Source of the DNA: Brachymonas wangyanguii
GTDB lineage: Bacteria; Pseudomonadota; Gammaproteobacteria; Burkholderiales; Burkholderiaceae_C
DNA: 64,000 bases
Direction of reading: 5' to 3'
Assembly (NCBI RefSeq): GCF_045055315.1
Contig: NZ_CP173677.1
Location: 1,178,001 to 1,242,000, forward strand
Under the pieces are notes generated by a model, which saw only the letters and a program-made list of their open reading frames with translations, was not told the origin of the DNA and did no database searches. A program made the translations under genes and the position numbers. Shown here one piece after another: positions 29,653 through 37,808 of this stretch (positions within the stretch are counted from its first letter, which is position 1; the number at the start of each line of letters is the position of its first letter).

Positions 29653-30035
29653 GTGCCTGCTGCTGCCTGTGACAGGACTGTCACGTCCATCTGGCATGCT
29701 GCGAACGGCTGTACAGCGATGGAATTTCTCAAAACAGAAATATCTTTCATAGTATGAAAAGAAACTTGGCGAGCCGATGTTGCATGATTTCGCCAAAAGG
29801 TTTTTTATTCCGCACTATGGAATGAAGTTTGCAAGTTGTTGATTTATCAAGAAGAAAAAAACTCTTATATAAGACATAAGACACGGGTTCACTCTTATAG
29901 AAGACTTATCATAGAGTCCATGCCAGCAAGCAAAACCGACTGGCGAAGAGAGTGTCCTAGACACCGTGGAAGAGACAAGCGGCACGCAAGTGCAGAACCG
30001 AAGTTTTCACAATCTGATCTCAACTGGAGAGCACC
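29653..30035 (+). promoter_or_regulatory. AT-rich upstream control region of aceA with two palindromic sites
   Basis: This 383-base non-coding stretch is far richer in A+T than its surroundings. It holds a perfect 12 bp palindrome TCTTATATAAGA at 29863-29874 and a near copy TCTTATAGAAGA at 29893-29904, centres exactly 30 bases apart, so both lie on the same DNA face. They look like tandem operators for the isocitrate lyase gene. The short open frames here are not convincing genes. Confidence 0.6.
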
Positions 30036-31352
30036 ATGACCCAACTGACCCGCGAACAACAAATCGCCGCCCTGGAAAAAGACTGGGCCGAAAACCCCCG
30101 CTGGAAGCTCGTGAAGCGCGGCTACAGCGCTGCTGACGTCGTGCGTCTGCGCGGCAGCCTGCAGCCCGAGTACACGCTGGCCAAGCGCGGCGCAGAAAAG
30201 CTGTGGGAAAAGGTCAACGGCGGTGCCAAGAAGGGCTACGTGAACGCCTTCGGCGCCATCACTGCTGGCCAGGCCATGCAGCAGGCCAAGGCTGGCCTGG
30301 AAGCCGTGTACCTGTCTGGCTGGCAGGTTGCTGCTGACGGCAACACGTCCGAGACGATGTACCCCGACCAGTCCCTGTACGCCTACGATTCCGTGCCCAC
30401 CATGGTGCGCCGCATCAACAACACCTTCAAGCGCGCTGACGAGATCCAGTGGAGCCGCGGCATCAACCCGGGCGACGAAGGCTTTGTGGATTACTTCCTG
30501 CCGATCGTGGCTGACGCCGAAGCCGGTTTCGGCGGCGTGCTGAACGCTTTCGAACTGATGAAGAACATGATTGCTGCTGGCGCTGCCGGCGTGCACTTCG
30601 AAGACCAGCTGGCTGCCGTGAAGAAGTGCGGCCACATGGGCGGCAAGGTGCTGGTTCCTACCCAGGAAGCCATCGAAAAGCTGATCTCTGCGCGTTTCGC
30701 CGCCGACGTGATGGGAGTGCCCACCATCGTTCTGGCCCGTACTGACGCTGAAGCAGCCAACCTGATCACGTCTGATTACGACGCCAACGACAAGCCGTTC
30801 CTGACCGGCGAGCGCACGCAGGAAGGTTTCTACCGTGTGAAGAACGGTCTGGAACAAGCCATCAGCCGTGGCGTGGCCTACGCTCCCTACGCTGACCTGG
30901 TGTGGTGCGAAACCGGCACGCCGGATCTGGGCTTTGCCCGCGAATTCGCCCAGGCCGTGCACGCTGCCTGCCCCGGCAAGCTGCTGTCCTACAACTGCTC
31001 TCCTTCCTTCAACTGGAAGAAGAACCTGGACGACAAGACGATCGCTGCCTTCCAGGACGAGCTGTCTGCACTGGGCTACAAGTACCAGTTCATCACGCTG
31101 GCCGGTATCCACATCAACTGGTACAACACCTTCCAGTTTGCCCACGCTTACGCTCAAGGCGAAGGCATGCGCCATTACACCGAAATGGTGCAGGAACCGG
31201 AATTCAAGGCACGTGAGCAGGGCTACACCTTCGTGTCGCACCAGCAGGAAGTGGGCGCAGGCTACTTCGACGACGTGACGACCGTGATCCAGGGTGGTTC
31301 TTCCAGCGTGAAGGCTCTGACCGGTTCTACCGAAGAAGAACAGTTCCACTAA
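30036..31352 (+). CDS. aceA: Isocitrate lyase
   Basis: AceA cleaves isocitrate to glyoxylate and succinate, the entry to the glyoxylate bypass needed on acetate or fatty acids. The 438-residue protein has the signature KKCGHMGGKVLVP with the catalytic cysteine, the substrate motif YLSGWQVAADGN, and NCSPSFNWKK. It ends EEEQFH, typical of the short bacterial form. It follows a long upstream control region and has its own terminator. Malate synthase is not in the window. Confidence 0.97.
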   Translation: MTQLTREQQIAALEKDWAENPRWKLVKRGYSAADVVRLRGSLQPEYTLAKRGAEKLWEKVNGGAKKGYVNAFGAITAGQAMQQAKAGLEAVYLSGWQVAADGNTSETMYPDQSLYAYDSVPTMVRRINNTFKRADEIQWSRGINPGDEGFVDYFLPIVADAEAGFGGVLNAFELMKNMIAAGAAGVHFEDQLAAVKKCGHMGGKVLVPTQEAIEKLISARFAADVMGVPTIVLARTDAEAANLITSDYDANDKPFLTGERTQEGFYRVKNGLEQAISRGVAYAPYADLVWCETGTPDLGFAREFAQAVHAACPGKLLSYNCSPSFNWKKNLDDKTIAAFQDELSALGYKYQFITLAGIHINWYNTFQFAHAYAQGEGMRHYTEMVQEPEFKAREQGYTFVSHQQEVGAGYFDDVTTVIQGGSSSVKALTGSTEEEQFH

Positions 31353-31423
31353 GCCCTACAGAGGCAGCTCCGCGCCGGCAACGGTGCGGGGGCTGTGCTG
31401 ATAAGAGGCACAAGGAGACAGAG

Positions 31424-31449
31424 GCCACGGCGAAAGCCGTGGCTTTTTT
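31424..31449 (+). terminator. Terminator between aceA and the integron integrase gene
   Basis: Stem gccacggc / gccgtggc with GAAA loop and six T residues ends the aceA transcript. It lies only 9 bases from the stop of the convergent integrase gene and marks the left edge of the integron. Confidence 0.88.
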
Positions 31450-31457
31450 GTGGGCGC

Positions 31458-32459
31458 TTATTGCAGGATATCGAGAGGACTGGAGACGCCGCGTCCTCCC
31501 TTGTTCAGGACGTGGGTGTAAATCATGGTCGTTGCCACGTCCGCATGGCCCAGCAGTTCCTGCACGGTGCGAATGTCGTAACCGGCCTGCAGCAGGTGTG
31601 TGGCAAAACTGTGCCGCAGCGTGTGGGGCGTAGCGGGCTTGGCAAAGCCGGCGGCCTGCACGGCGCGCTTGAACGCCCGCTGCAGTTGTTTTTCATCCAG
31701 ATGATGCCGCCGCACGACTCCGCTGCGCGGATCGGTGGAATAGCTGGCCGCCACAAAGATGTATTGCCATCCCCACTGAGTGGAGGCGCCGGGATATTTG
31801 ATGGCCAGTGCGTGCGGCAAATGCACGTCTGCCTTGCCGGCACCCAGGTCATCCTGATACAGCGCGCGCCGCCATGTGAGGTGCTGTTGCAGCGCGGCGG
31901 CCAGCTTCTGCGGCAGCATGGTGACCCGGTCCTTGCCGCCCTTGCCATCGCGGACAAGAATTTCCAGACGATCGAAATCCACATCCTTGACGCGCAGGCG
32001 GATGCATTCCATCAGGCGCATGCCGGTGCCGTATAGCAGTTGGGCCAGCAGCAGGGGCACGCCTTGCATGCGTGACAGCACGGCTTGCACTTCGGCTTGC
32101 GTCAGCACGACGGGAAGCCGGGCGGGACGTTTGGCACGCACCATTTCATTCATCCATGGCAGCTTGCTGTTCAGCACCTCGCGGTAGAGAAAGAGCAGGG
32201 CGGAGAGTGCCTGATTCTGTGTGGAAGCGGCAACATTGCCCTCGACGGCGAGGTGGGTGAGAAAGGCTTCTACTTCGGATGCGCCCATGTCACGCGGGTG
32301 GCGCTTGCCGTGAAACAGGATGAAGCGGCGGATCCACTGGACATACTGCGACTCGGTGCGTATGCTGTAGTGCTTAAGTCGCAGCTTTTCACGCACCTGG
32401 TCTAGCAGCTTGGGGGGCTTTGGCTTGGCTTCTGTGCTATATACTGTCTGCGGGGTCAT
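31458..32459 (-). CDS. intI: Integron integrase (IntI family)
   Basis: This 333-residue tyrosine recombinase inserts and excises cassettes at attI and attC. The N-terminal SAM-like domain runs from about residue 17 to 105. Catalytic residues are R148 (GTGMRLME), H279 and R282 (PHTLRHS), H305 (LLGHADV) and nucleophile Y314 (IYTHV). The extra segment unique to integron integrases, around residues 215-240 with ALAIKYPGASTQWGWQYIF, separates it from XerC/XerD. The gene appears intact and reads away from the array. An upstream start matching LLDQVREKLR is well within the frame. Confidence 0.97.
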   Translation of the reverse strand: MTPQTVYSTEAKPKPPKLLDQVREKLRLKHYSIRTESQYVQWIRRFILFHGKRHPRDMGASEVEAFLTHLAVEGNVAASTQNQALSALLFLYREVLNSKLPWMNEMVRAKRPARLPVVLTQAEVQAVLSRMQGVPLLLAQLLYGTGMRLMECIRLRVKDVDFDRLEILVRDGKGGKDRVTMLPQKLAAALQQHLTWRRALYQDDLGAGKADVHLPHALAIKYPGASTQWGWQYIFVAASYSTDPRSGVVRRHHLDEKQLQRAFKRAVQAAGFAKPATPHTLRHSFATHLLQAGYDIRTVQELLGHADVATTMIYTHVLNKGGRGVSSPLDILQ

Positions 32460-32530
32460 ATCTGGGGCTATGTTGTTGATCTATGATCAGATTGTAGTAC
32501 GATATGACTAATATATACCGGTTTTATAGA

Positions 32531-32567
32531 AGTATGCACCGGTGGAGGTGCATACTGAACGTTAGCT
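32531..32567 (+). other. attI-like recombination site with adjacent hairpin
   Basis: The first cassette joins at GTTAGCT (32561-32567), the core-site box, 102 bases from the integrase start. Immediately before it is a perfect inverted repeat with 10-base arms (AGTATGCACC and its complement) and a six-base spacer at 32531-32556. The placement identifies this as attI; the limits are inferred. Confidence 0.7.
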
Positions 32568-32583
32568 TGCTTGGAGCCATCTC

Positions 32584-33696
32584 ATGATTTGGTGGGTAGT
32601 CGCAGCAATCTTGCTTGCCTTCGTAGCATCGAAGGCTTGGCGTGTTTACAAGCATCCTGCACACCAATTGGGAATACAGGCAGCGAAACTCGGGTGGCGA
32701 GCAGCGGGTTCGATCAAAGACCCGTCAGGGTTTCGAAATACTCGCCTTGTTCGTGGCAACTATGAGTCCATCATCTTGTTCCGTGAACAAGAGGTTCGCC
32801 TTACAAAGCCAGAAGCAGAATATCCATTCAAAGACTATGACGAGTTAGAAGAATGGATTTCGGAATATGAACATGAGGCGCAAGAAAAAGACCCGGAAAT
32901 CTTGTACTACCGGGCAATCGATTCGTACGTACGATCTGTTGGTTACTACGAACCGTTACTGGAACTCCAAGGAACGGATGAAGAATACTGTATCGCGGTG
33001 ATGAAAACACACAAGGCAGCCTATCTCGCAAATGTCCCGGAGAAAATTGCTGGCGCGCTCACCCTCGATTCAGTAAAGCACTATTACCAGAACCGTGATT
33101 TCGCGCTCGTCTTCTTGCGGAAGCTGGAATCAAAGTGGTTGGCAGAATCAAATGCAGGCGCTAGTTTGGCATCTGATTCCCCCGACCATGAAAGCCCAGA
33201 GGATGCGGACAATTTCCATCCCTCATTGGATAAAGCGGTTGAACTCGTCCGCAGTTTTTTTGCTGATGTGGGCGGTAACGACCTGGCTGACAATCCTAGA
33301 ACAGAGTTGGTCGCATACGCCGCAACGTATATCGCTATGAAAAAATCCGACAGCGAAATGCCCTCCGGATGCTGGAATACCTTCAAGGCAGCAATTGAAA
33401 ACAGAATGCTGTCGATTGCGGATGACGGAAGCCAGCGCAGTGGAACTATTCAAACGCCAAACGGCCCAGCCTTCGCCCATTTCTCCAGTAGTTATTGGGC
33501 CGAGATGGACACTATTGAGGAATTGGCGAATAAAGCATTTACCTCTGTGAGTTCTAGTCGAGAGCTAGCTGCTTACCTTTTCCGCGCGCTTGGGGGAAAT
33601 GCGGAGCAGGAGAGAGCATTTGAGAAACTCTTCTCGGGTCTAGTCGAGTTTGCCTCGCGGTCAATTTTTCCAAAAGTGGAGCGCGTTTTTGGCTGA
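32584..33696 (+). CDS. Cassette 1: membrane-anchored protein of unknown function
   Basis: I do not recognise a family for this 370-residue protein. It begins with one hydrophobic segment (residues 2-16, MIWWVVAAILLAFVA) and then is mainly hydrophilic, with an acidic region (about 82-105) and a probable linker at about 195-215. It is the first cassette after attI and so the closest to the usual cassette promoter. Start ATG 32584 lies 17 bases after the core site. Codon use and base composition differ from host genes. Confidence 0.8.
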   Translation: MIWWVVAAILLAFVASKAWRVYKHPAHQLGIQAAKLGWRAAGSIKDPSGFRNTRLVRGNYESIILFREQEVRLTKPEAEYPFKDYDELEEWISEYEHEAQEKDPEILYYRAIDSYVRSVGYYEPLLELQGTDEEYCIAVMKTHKAAYLANVPEKIAGALTLDSVKHYYQNRDFALVFLRKLESKWLAESNAGASLASDSPDHESPEDADNFHPSLDKAVELVRSFFADVGGNDLADNPRTELVAYAATYIAMKKSDSEMPSGCWNTFKAAIENRMLSIADDGSQRSGTIQTPNGPAFAHFSSSYWAEMDTIEELANKAFTSVSSSRELAAYLFRALGGNAEQERAFEKLFSGLVEFASRSIFPKVERVFG

Positions 33697-33721
33697 TGCC
33701 GTCTTTTCTGAGGCAGCGCAA

Positions 33722-33783
33722 GCTAACACTGCGCTCCAGGGGACGCGCCGCAAGCGGCGCGCCCCTGAGCTTGGACGTTAGAC
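33722..33783 (+). repeat. attC site of cassette 1
   Basis: R'' GCTAACA (33722-33728) and R' GTTAGAC (33777-33783) flank a strong imperfect palindrome around aggggacgcgccgc / gcggcgcgcccct. It is 62 bp and resembles the attC of cassette 11. Confidence 0.9.
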
Positions 33784-33786
33784 ATC

Positions 33787-34632
33787 ATGAGTAACGCAGT
33801 ACCCGCCGAGATTTCGGTACAGCTATCACTGGCTCTCAACGCCATCGAGCGTCATCTGGAATCAACGTTGCTGGCCGTGCATTTGTACGGCTCTGCACTG
33901 GACGGTGGCCTGAAGCCATACAGTGATATTGATTTGCTGGTTACTGTGGCTGCACAGCTCGATGAGACTGTCCGACAAGCCCTGGTCGTAGATCTCTTGG
34001 AAATTTCTGCCTCCCCTGGCCAAAGTGAGGCTCTCCGCGCCTTGGAAGTTACCATCGTCGTGCATGGTGATGTTGTCCCTTGGCGTTATCCGGCCAGACG
34101 GGAACTGCAATTCGGGGAGTGGCAGCGTAAGGACATTCTTGCGGGCATCTTCGAGCCCGCCACAACCGATGTTGATCTGGCTATTCTGCTAACTAAAGTA
34201 AGGCAGCATAGCCTTGCATTGGCAGGTTCGGCCGCAGAGGATTTCTTTAACCCAGTTCCGGAAGGCGATCTATTCAAGGCATTGAGCGACACTCTGAAAC
34301 TATGGAATTCGCAGCCGGATTGGGAAGGCGATGAGCGGAATGTAGTGCTTACCTTGTCTCGCATTTGGTACAGCGCAGCAACCGGCAAGATCGCACCGAA
34401 GGATATCGTTGCCAACTGGGCAATTGAGCGTCTGCCAGATCAACATAAGCCCGTACTGCTTGAAGCCCGGCAGGCTTATCTTGGACAAGGAGAAGATTGC
34501 TTGGCCTCACGCGCGGATCAGTTGGCGGCGTTCGTTCACTTCGTGAAACATGAAGCCACTAAATTGCTTGGTGCCATGCCAGTGATGTCTAACAATTCAT
34601 TCAAGCCGAACCCGCTTCGCGGGTCGGCTTAA
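33787..34632 (+). CDS. aadA: Cassette 2: aminoglycoside nucleotidyltransferase ANT(3'')-like (AadA family)
   Basis: AadA enzymes inactivate streptomycin and spectinomycin by adenylation. The 281-residue protein has the nucleotidyltransferase motif with G35-S36 and D47/D49 (SDIDLLV), and E87 (ALEVTIV), and closely follows the AadA consensus through WRYPARRELQFGEWQRKDILAGIFEPA and NVVLTLSRIWYSAATGKIAPKD. It is clearly divergent from the clinical alleles. The frame runs past the usual C-terminus into the attC site, adding roughly 15 extra residues (SNNSFKPNPLRGSA). The cassette is complete and the gene looks functional. Confidence 0.93.
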   Translation: MSNAVPAEISVQLSLALNAIERHLESTLLAVHLYGSALDGGLKPYSDIDLLVTVAAQLDETVRQALVVDLLEISASPGQSEALRALEVTIVVHGDVVPWRYPARRELQFGEWQRKDILAGIFEPATTDVDLAILLTKVRQHSLALAGSAAEDFFNPVPEGDLFKALSDTLKLWNSQPDWEGDERNVVLTLSRIWYSAATGKIAPKDIVANWAIERLPDQHKPVLLEARQAYLGQGEDCLASRADQLAAFVHFVKHEATKLLGAMPVMSNNSFKPNPLRGSA

Positions 34633-34646
34633 TTCAGGTGTTAGGC
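34587..34646 (+). repeat. attC site of cassette 2 (aadA type)
   Basis: R'' GTCTAAC and R' GTTAGGC (34640-34646) enclose a palindrome built on aagccgaacccgcttcg. The 60 bp layout is that of the well-known aadA-type attC, and sites 6 and 7 are near copies. Confidence 0.93.
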
Positions 34647-34683
34647 ATCACAATCCGTCTCCGTCCACGCAGTCTAAAAATTC

Positions 34684-35262
34684 ATGTCTCTGTCCACCAA
34701 CACCATTATCTCAAGCTTAGTCAGCGCCTCAAACCCCGTTCTCAAAATCAACGAAGTTGGGGGCCGACAGTGGTACAGAAAACCTAAGGATGGGCGACGC
34801 GGACCATGGCTTTCAGCGCAGTTCGAATTTTTAGATAAGGCTATTTGGGAACGCCGGGGCCCATGCATATATTTCGTGACTGATCAGAATGAAGTCCTCC
34901 GTTACGTCGGAATATCTCTAAACAAACTCTCTGATCGTTGGAGGACTTCACCCGCGTTCACAGAATCAGATGAGCCTCTTTCGGGTGATGAAATATTTCA
35001 TAGCCAGTGCTGGCACCGCATTGCGCATCCCACTGAACGTGAAGCGTCGCCGTTCATCATTTCCGTCCTCTCGGGAAACGAAGTTCTCGCATTCTTGCCG
35101 AGCATCGACCATGAACTCTCCTCTTTAGCCGTCCTTCGCAACGACCCTGACATCATCGTTACCGTTCTTGAACTATGGGTGTGTAAATATGGTCACAGCA
35201 CGCTTTGGAATAAGGCGCTCACTGGTGGCAAGAAGCCCCGCGCCTTGCGCACTGAAGCCTAA
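34684..35262 (+). CDS. Cassette 3: GIY-YIG-like protein
   Basis: The 192-residue protein is not a recognised named family, but residues 61-87 resemble a GIY-YIG nuclease core: CIYFVTD, then RYVGIS, then DRW with an arginine at the position of the family's catalytic residue. The downstream catalytic glutamate is not certain. The stop TAA is supplied by the R'' box of the attC. An endonuclease activity is only an inference; a non-catalytic member is possible. Confidence 0.7.
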   Translation: MSLSTNTIISSLVSASNPVLKINEVGGRQWYRKPKDGRRGPWLSAQFEFLDKAIWERRGPCIYFVTDQNEVLRYVGISLNKLSDRWRTSPAFTESDEPLSGDEIFHSQCWHRIAHPTEREASPFIISVLSGNEVLAFLPSIDHELSSLAVLRNDPDIIVTVLELWVCKYGHSTLWNKALTGGKKPRALRTEA

Positions 35263-35313
35263 CTGTTCGTCGCAGCCGACCGCTACGCGGCGGCTGAACT
35301 CAGGGCGTTAGGC
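35257..35313 (+). repeat. attC site of cassette 3
   Basis: R'' GCCTAAC (35257-35263) and R' GTTAGGC (35307-35313) flank the palindrome cagccgaccgctac / gcggcggctg. 57 bp. Confidence 0.9.
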
Positions 35314-35350
35314 CTCTCTGAGAAAATTCGCTCACCAACTCGGAAAGCAC

Positions 35351-35974
35351 ATGTCAAACAAAATAATTCAGGAACAGTTTGGACAAGCGATCATTGATGC
35401 GATGGCGAACTTCGCAAAAAATGACATCAAGGATGTTGCAGCGCTTGAAGCGGACGAATTCTCTCATGTGGCAGATCCAGCCATGAAGACCGCCTTAGCC
35501 GAAACTCTTTACGGAGCACGTTGGCTCTATAAACTTGGGCTTGCTCTTCTCGCAAACAATCAAGAGCAGTTTGCGCATGTGCGAGCGCAAATAGTGGACT
35601 ACGCCTCAGTTGCCGAAGCATTGCTTGCTGACCTTATTGTTCAGGCCTATCGCAAAAACAAGCTTCAAGGACAAAGATGGCAATGCAAGTACGCTCGCGG
35701 CACAACACCATTAACATGGAACGCAGTGAATCCTGAGGAGACCGTCGCCCACACAACGTTCGAATGGCGCATCATCGTTGCACATGAATCAGGCATTATT
35801 AACAGCGCTCTGTCTGGCCAACTAAATGGCATTCGAACAAGACGCAACACAGTTCATCTTACGGCCAAGGTAAAAGCTGGCGTTAGCTACTACGCTGGCT
35901 TGGCCAAACGCTCTCACGCGGCAATGTTCGAGACAATTAAGCAAACAAAGGCTTGGTCAGTTGCAAATCCCTAA
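35351..35974 (+). CDS. Cassette 4: protein of unknown function, possible HEPN-like motif
   Basis: The 207-residue product is mostly helical by composition. A motif R-x4-H (R164 to H169, in RRNTVHL) near the C-terminus fits the HEPN RNase signature, but the fit of the rest of the domain is uncertain, so this is only suggestive. There is no membrane segment. The stop TAA falls in an R''-like CCCTAAC box (35969-35975) that lies before the real attC. Confidence 0.65.
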   Translation: MSNKIIQEQFGQAIIDAMANFAKNDIKDVAALEADEFSHVADPAMKTALAETLYGARWLYKLGLALLANNQEQFAHVRAQIVDYASVAEALLADLIVQAYRKNKLQGQRWQCKYARGTTPLTWNAVNPEETVAHTTFEWRIIVAHESGIINSALSGQLNGIRTRRNTVHLTAKVKAGVSYYAGLAKRSHAAMFETIKQTKAWSVANP

Positions 35975-36000
35975 CATACCTTATCCGACGCCATCGCACG

Positions 36001-36070
36001 GCCTAACTGGTTGTTCAACAGGACGGTTACCAGCTTTGCTGGTAACCGCCTGTTAACGTTGGCGTTAGAT
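36001..36070 (+). repeat. attC site of cassette 4
   Basis: R'' GCCTAAC (36001-36007) and R' GTTAGAT (36064-36070) enclose the palindrome caggacggttaccagc / gctggtaaccgcctg. 70 bp. An extra R''-like CCCTAAC stands 32 bases before it. Confidence 0.9.
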
Positions 36071-36076
36071 TTTTAC

Positions 36077-37105
36077 ATGACCGAGCCGTCGCAAATCCCA
36101 ACAAACCGGAAAGCCCTCGAAGAGTCATTGGGCTTGTCTGAAGAAATCCTGAGGAATATCGAGCTTAGCGAAATTCCATTGACCAATATCGCCCTCAAAA
36201 CGATTCGGTTGGCGCGACTTCTGAATGACTTTGAGTGGCAGCAGATATTTCAATATGAAGTAAGTGGCTACCCAACTACACCAAATGGCATGGAGCCAGA
36301 GGTTTTCCGCTTAGCCGAAAAGGCAAATCGGGGCTATCAGCTTAAAGACGAGAAGACCGAAAAGATCAACACCTATGTGTACCTTGAGTCAATTGAGCAA
36401 CTGGAGCACGACAAGGATATTGCCGAGGTAGCTCTGCACGCTGCTCAAGATCGCGATGTGTCAGTGACATCAGCTAATCCCTACCAAACTGTCCACGCAC
36501 CAGTAGGCAACTGGAACGAGAGGAAGCAAATTCGTGATGCCTCTCAAAAGGCGACCAAGAGGCTCTCTGCGCGTCGCACGCTGATCTATCAATATGCGCT
36601 TGGCAAGCACTATGAGCTTAAGTTCTCCGGTATCGCGGACGACATCTTTTCGAGAATCCGAGAGCGCGTAGATTCAGCGATTGGTTCCGTAGTGCCAGAG
36701 GCGACAAACAAATTGTCAGCGGTCCACGAGAATTTGCGCTCCGATAATCCGGAAGATTGGTCAAATGCAGTGCACAGTTGCAGAAGAATCCTTCAGGACC
36801 TAGCTGACGCAATATATCCTGCCCGCGAAGACAAAGTCATCGAGGTGGGAGGGAAGCCCAAGACAATCAAGCTTGGAAGAGATAACTACATAAATCGAAT
36901 TATTGCGTTTGTTGAGGAGCGATCCGGTTCAGAGCGGTTTTCGCACATTGTGGGCTCACACCTCGGCTTTCTAGGCGATCGGCTAGATAGTGTTTTTCAA
37001 GCCGCACAGAAAGGATCGCATGACGTAATCGTGTCGCAGGTTGAGGCTGATAGATATGTGGTCTACACGTATCTAACAGTGGGAGATGTAATTGGTCTCC
37101 TGTAG
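36077..37105 (+). CDS. Cassette 5: AbiTii-like abortive-infection candidate
   Basis: The 342-residue protein has an N-terminal AbiTii-like domain (ALKTIRLARLLNDFEWQQIFQYEVSGYP, residues about 38-66), a domain linked to abortive phage infection, and a second conserved region near 220-260 with NLRSDNPEDWSNAVHSCRRIL, common in AbiTii proteins. It has no predicted membrane segment. The ATG at 36077 is chosen since it falls just after the cassette boundary; the longer frame starts inside the attC. The phage-defence role is inferred from the domain, not shown. Confidence 0.78.
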   Translation: MTEPSQIPTNRKALEESLGLSEEILRNIELSEIPLTNIALKTIRLARLLNDFEWQQIFQYEVSGYPTTPNGMEPEVFRLAEKANRGYQLKDEKTEKINTYVYLESIEQLEHDKDIAEVALHAAQDRDVSVTSANPYQTVHAPVGNWNERKQIRDASQKATKRLSARRTLIYQYALGKHYELKFSGIADDIFSRIRERVDSAIGSVVPEATNKLSAVHENLRSDNPEDWSNAVHSCRRILQDLADAIYPAREDKVIEVGGKPKTIKLGRDNYINRIIAFVEERSGSERFSHIVGSHLGFLGDRLDSVFQAAQKGSHDVIVSQVEADRYVVYTYLTVGDVIGLL

Positions 37106-37111
37106 CGCCAA

Positions 37112-37204
37112 ATCTAACCCTTCAGTCAAGCGGACCGCCCAAAGCTACGCTTTGGGTTCCCTCCGGGCTACGCGCTCCGGCGCCCGCTTACTTCCACGTT
37201 AGCG
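37112..37204 (+). repeat. attC site of cassette 5 (long form)
   Basis: R'' ATCTAAC (37112-37118) and R' GTTAGCG (37198-37204), 93 bp, the longest site of the array, with an inner hairpin around cccaaagctacgctttggg. Confidence 0.85.
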
Positions 37205-37808
37205 ATCAAAAATGGACACATCCACAATAATTTTCATCCACGATTACCTCACTGAGTTCTTCGCTGACAGCGAAGATCCGATATCTCCTCCTGGGATCAA
37301 GGAGATGAATTCGATCGAATCGGCAGCAGCACGCCCACAGGCGACTGCCGGTGGAAGAGATGCGTATCCAACCATCTTCTTAAAGGCTGCCGCGCTGTTT
37401 CACAGCATTGCATCAAATCATGCGTTTCATAACGGCAATAAGCGAGCCGCACTTCTATGCACGCTCTACTATCTAAGTGAGTACGGCTACTGGCTTGACC
37501 GATGTGATGACGATGAGATGTACGAGTTCACTCGCAAACTCGCTGCACATGAAATCTGCGAGAGCCGAAATGATGAGGTTCCCGAGGTTGCCCGCTGGCT
37601 AGAGCACAATTCCAGGAAGCAACAGAAGGGTGAGAAGCATCTAAAGCTCCATGATCTTCGCGAGATTCTTGGGAAATTTGATTACAGCCTTATCGACAGG
37701 GGCAAGACCCTCGACGTAATGAAGGATGGGCTTGTAGCTGAAAGCATTCTGAAGAAGGGGGCCCAAGGATTTGATGAACCGCCCCGGGTTTCGAGGAGGC
37801 TGGTTGGT

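Noticed and set aside
29836..30039. A 67-codon open frame in the aceA upstream region
   Set aside because: It overlaps the operator-like palindromes and the aceA start, and its residues look random; more likely non-coding.
32434..32560. A LexA (SOS) box controlling the integrase
   Set aside because: A CTGT-like sequence is present near 32,434-32,450 but the right half does not form the palindromic ACAG, so SOS control cannot be claimed.
33740..33770. Terminator after cassette 1
   Set aside because: The hairpin is the attC palindrome, and no T run follows it.
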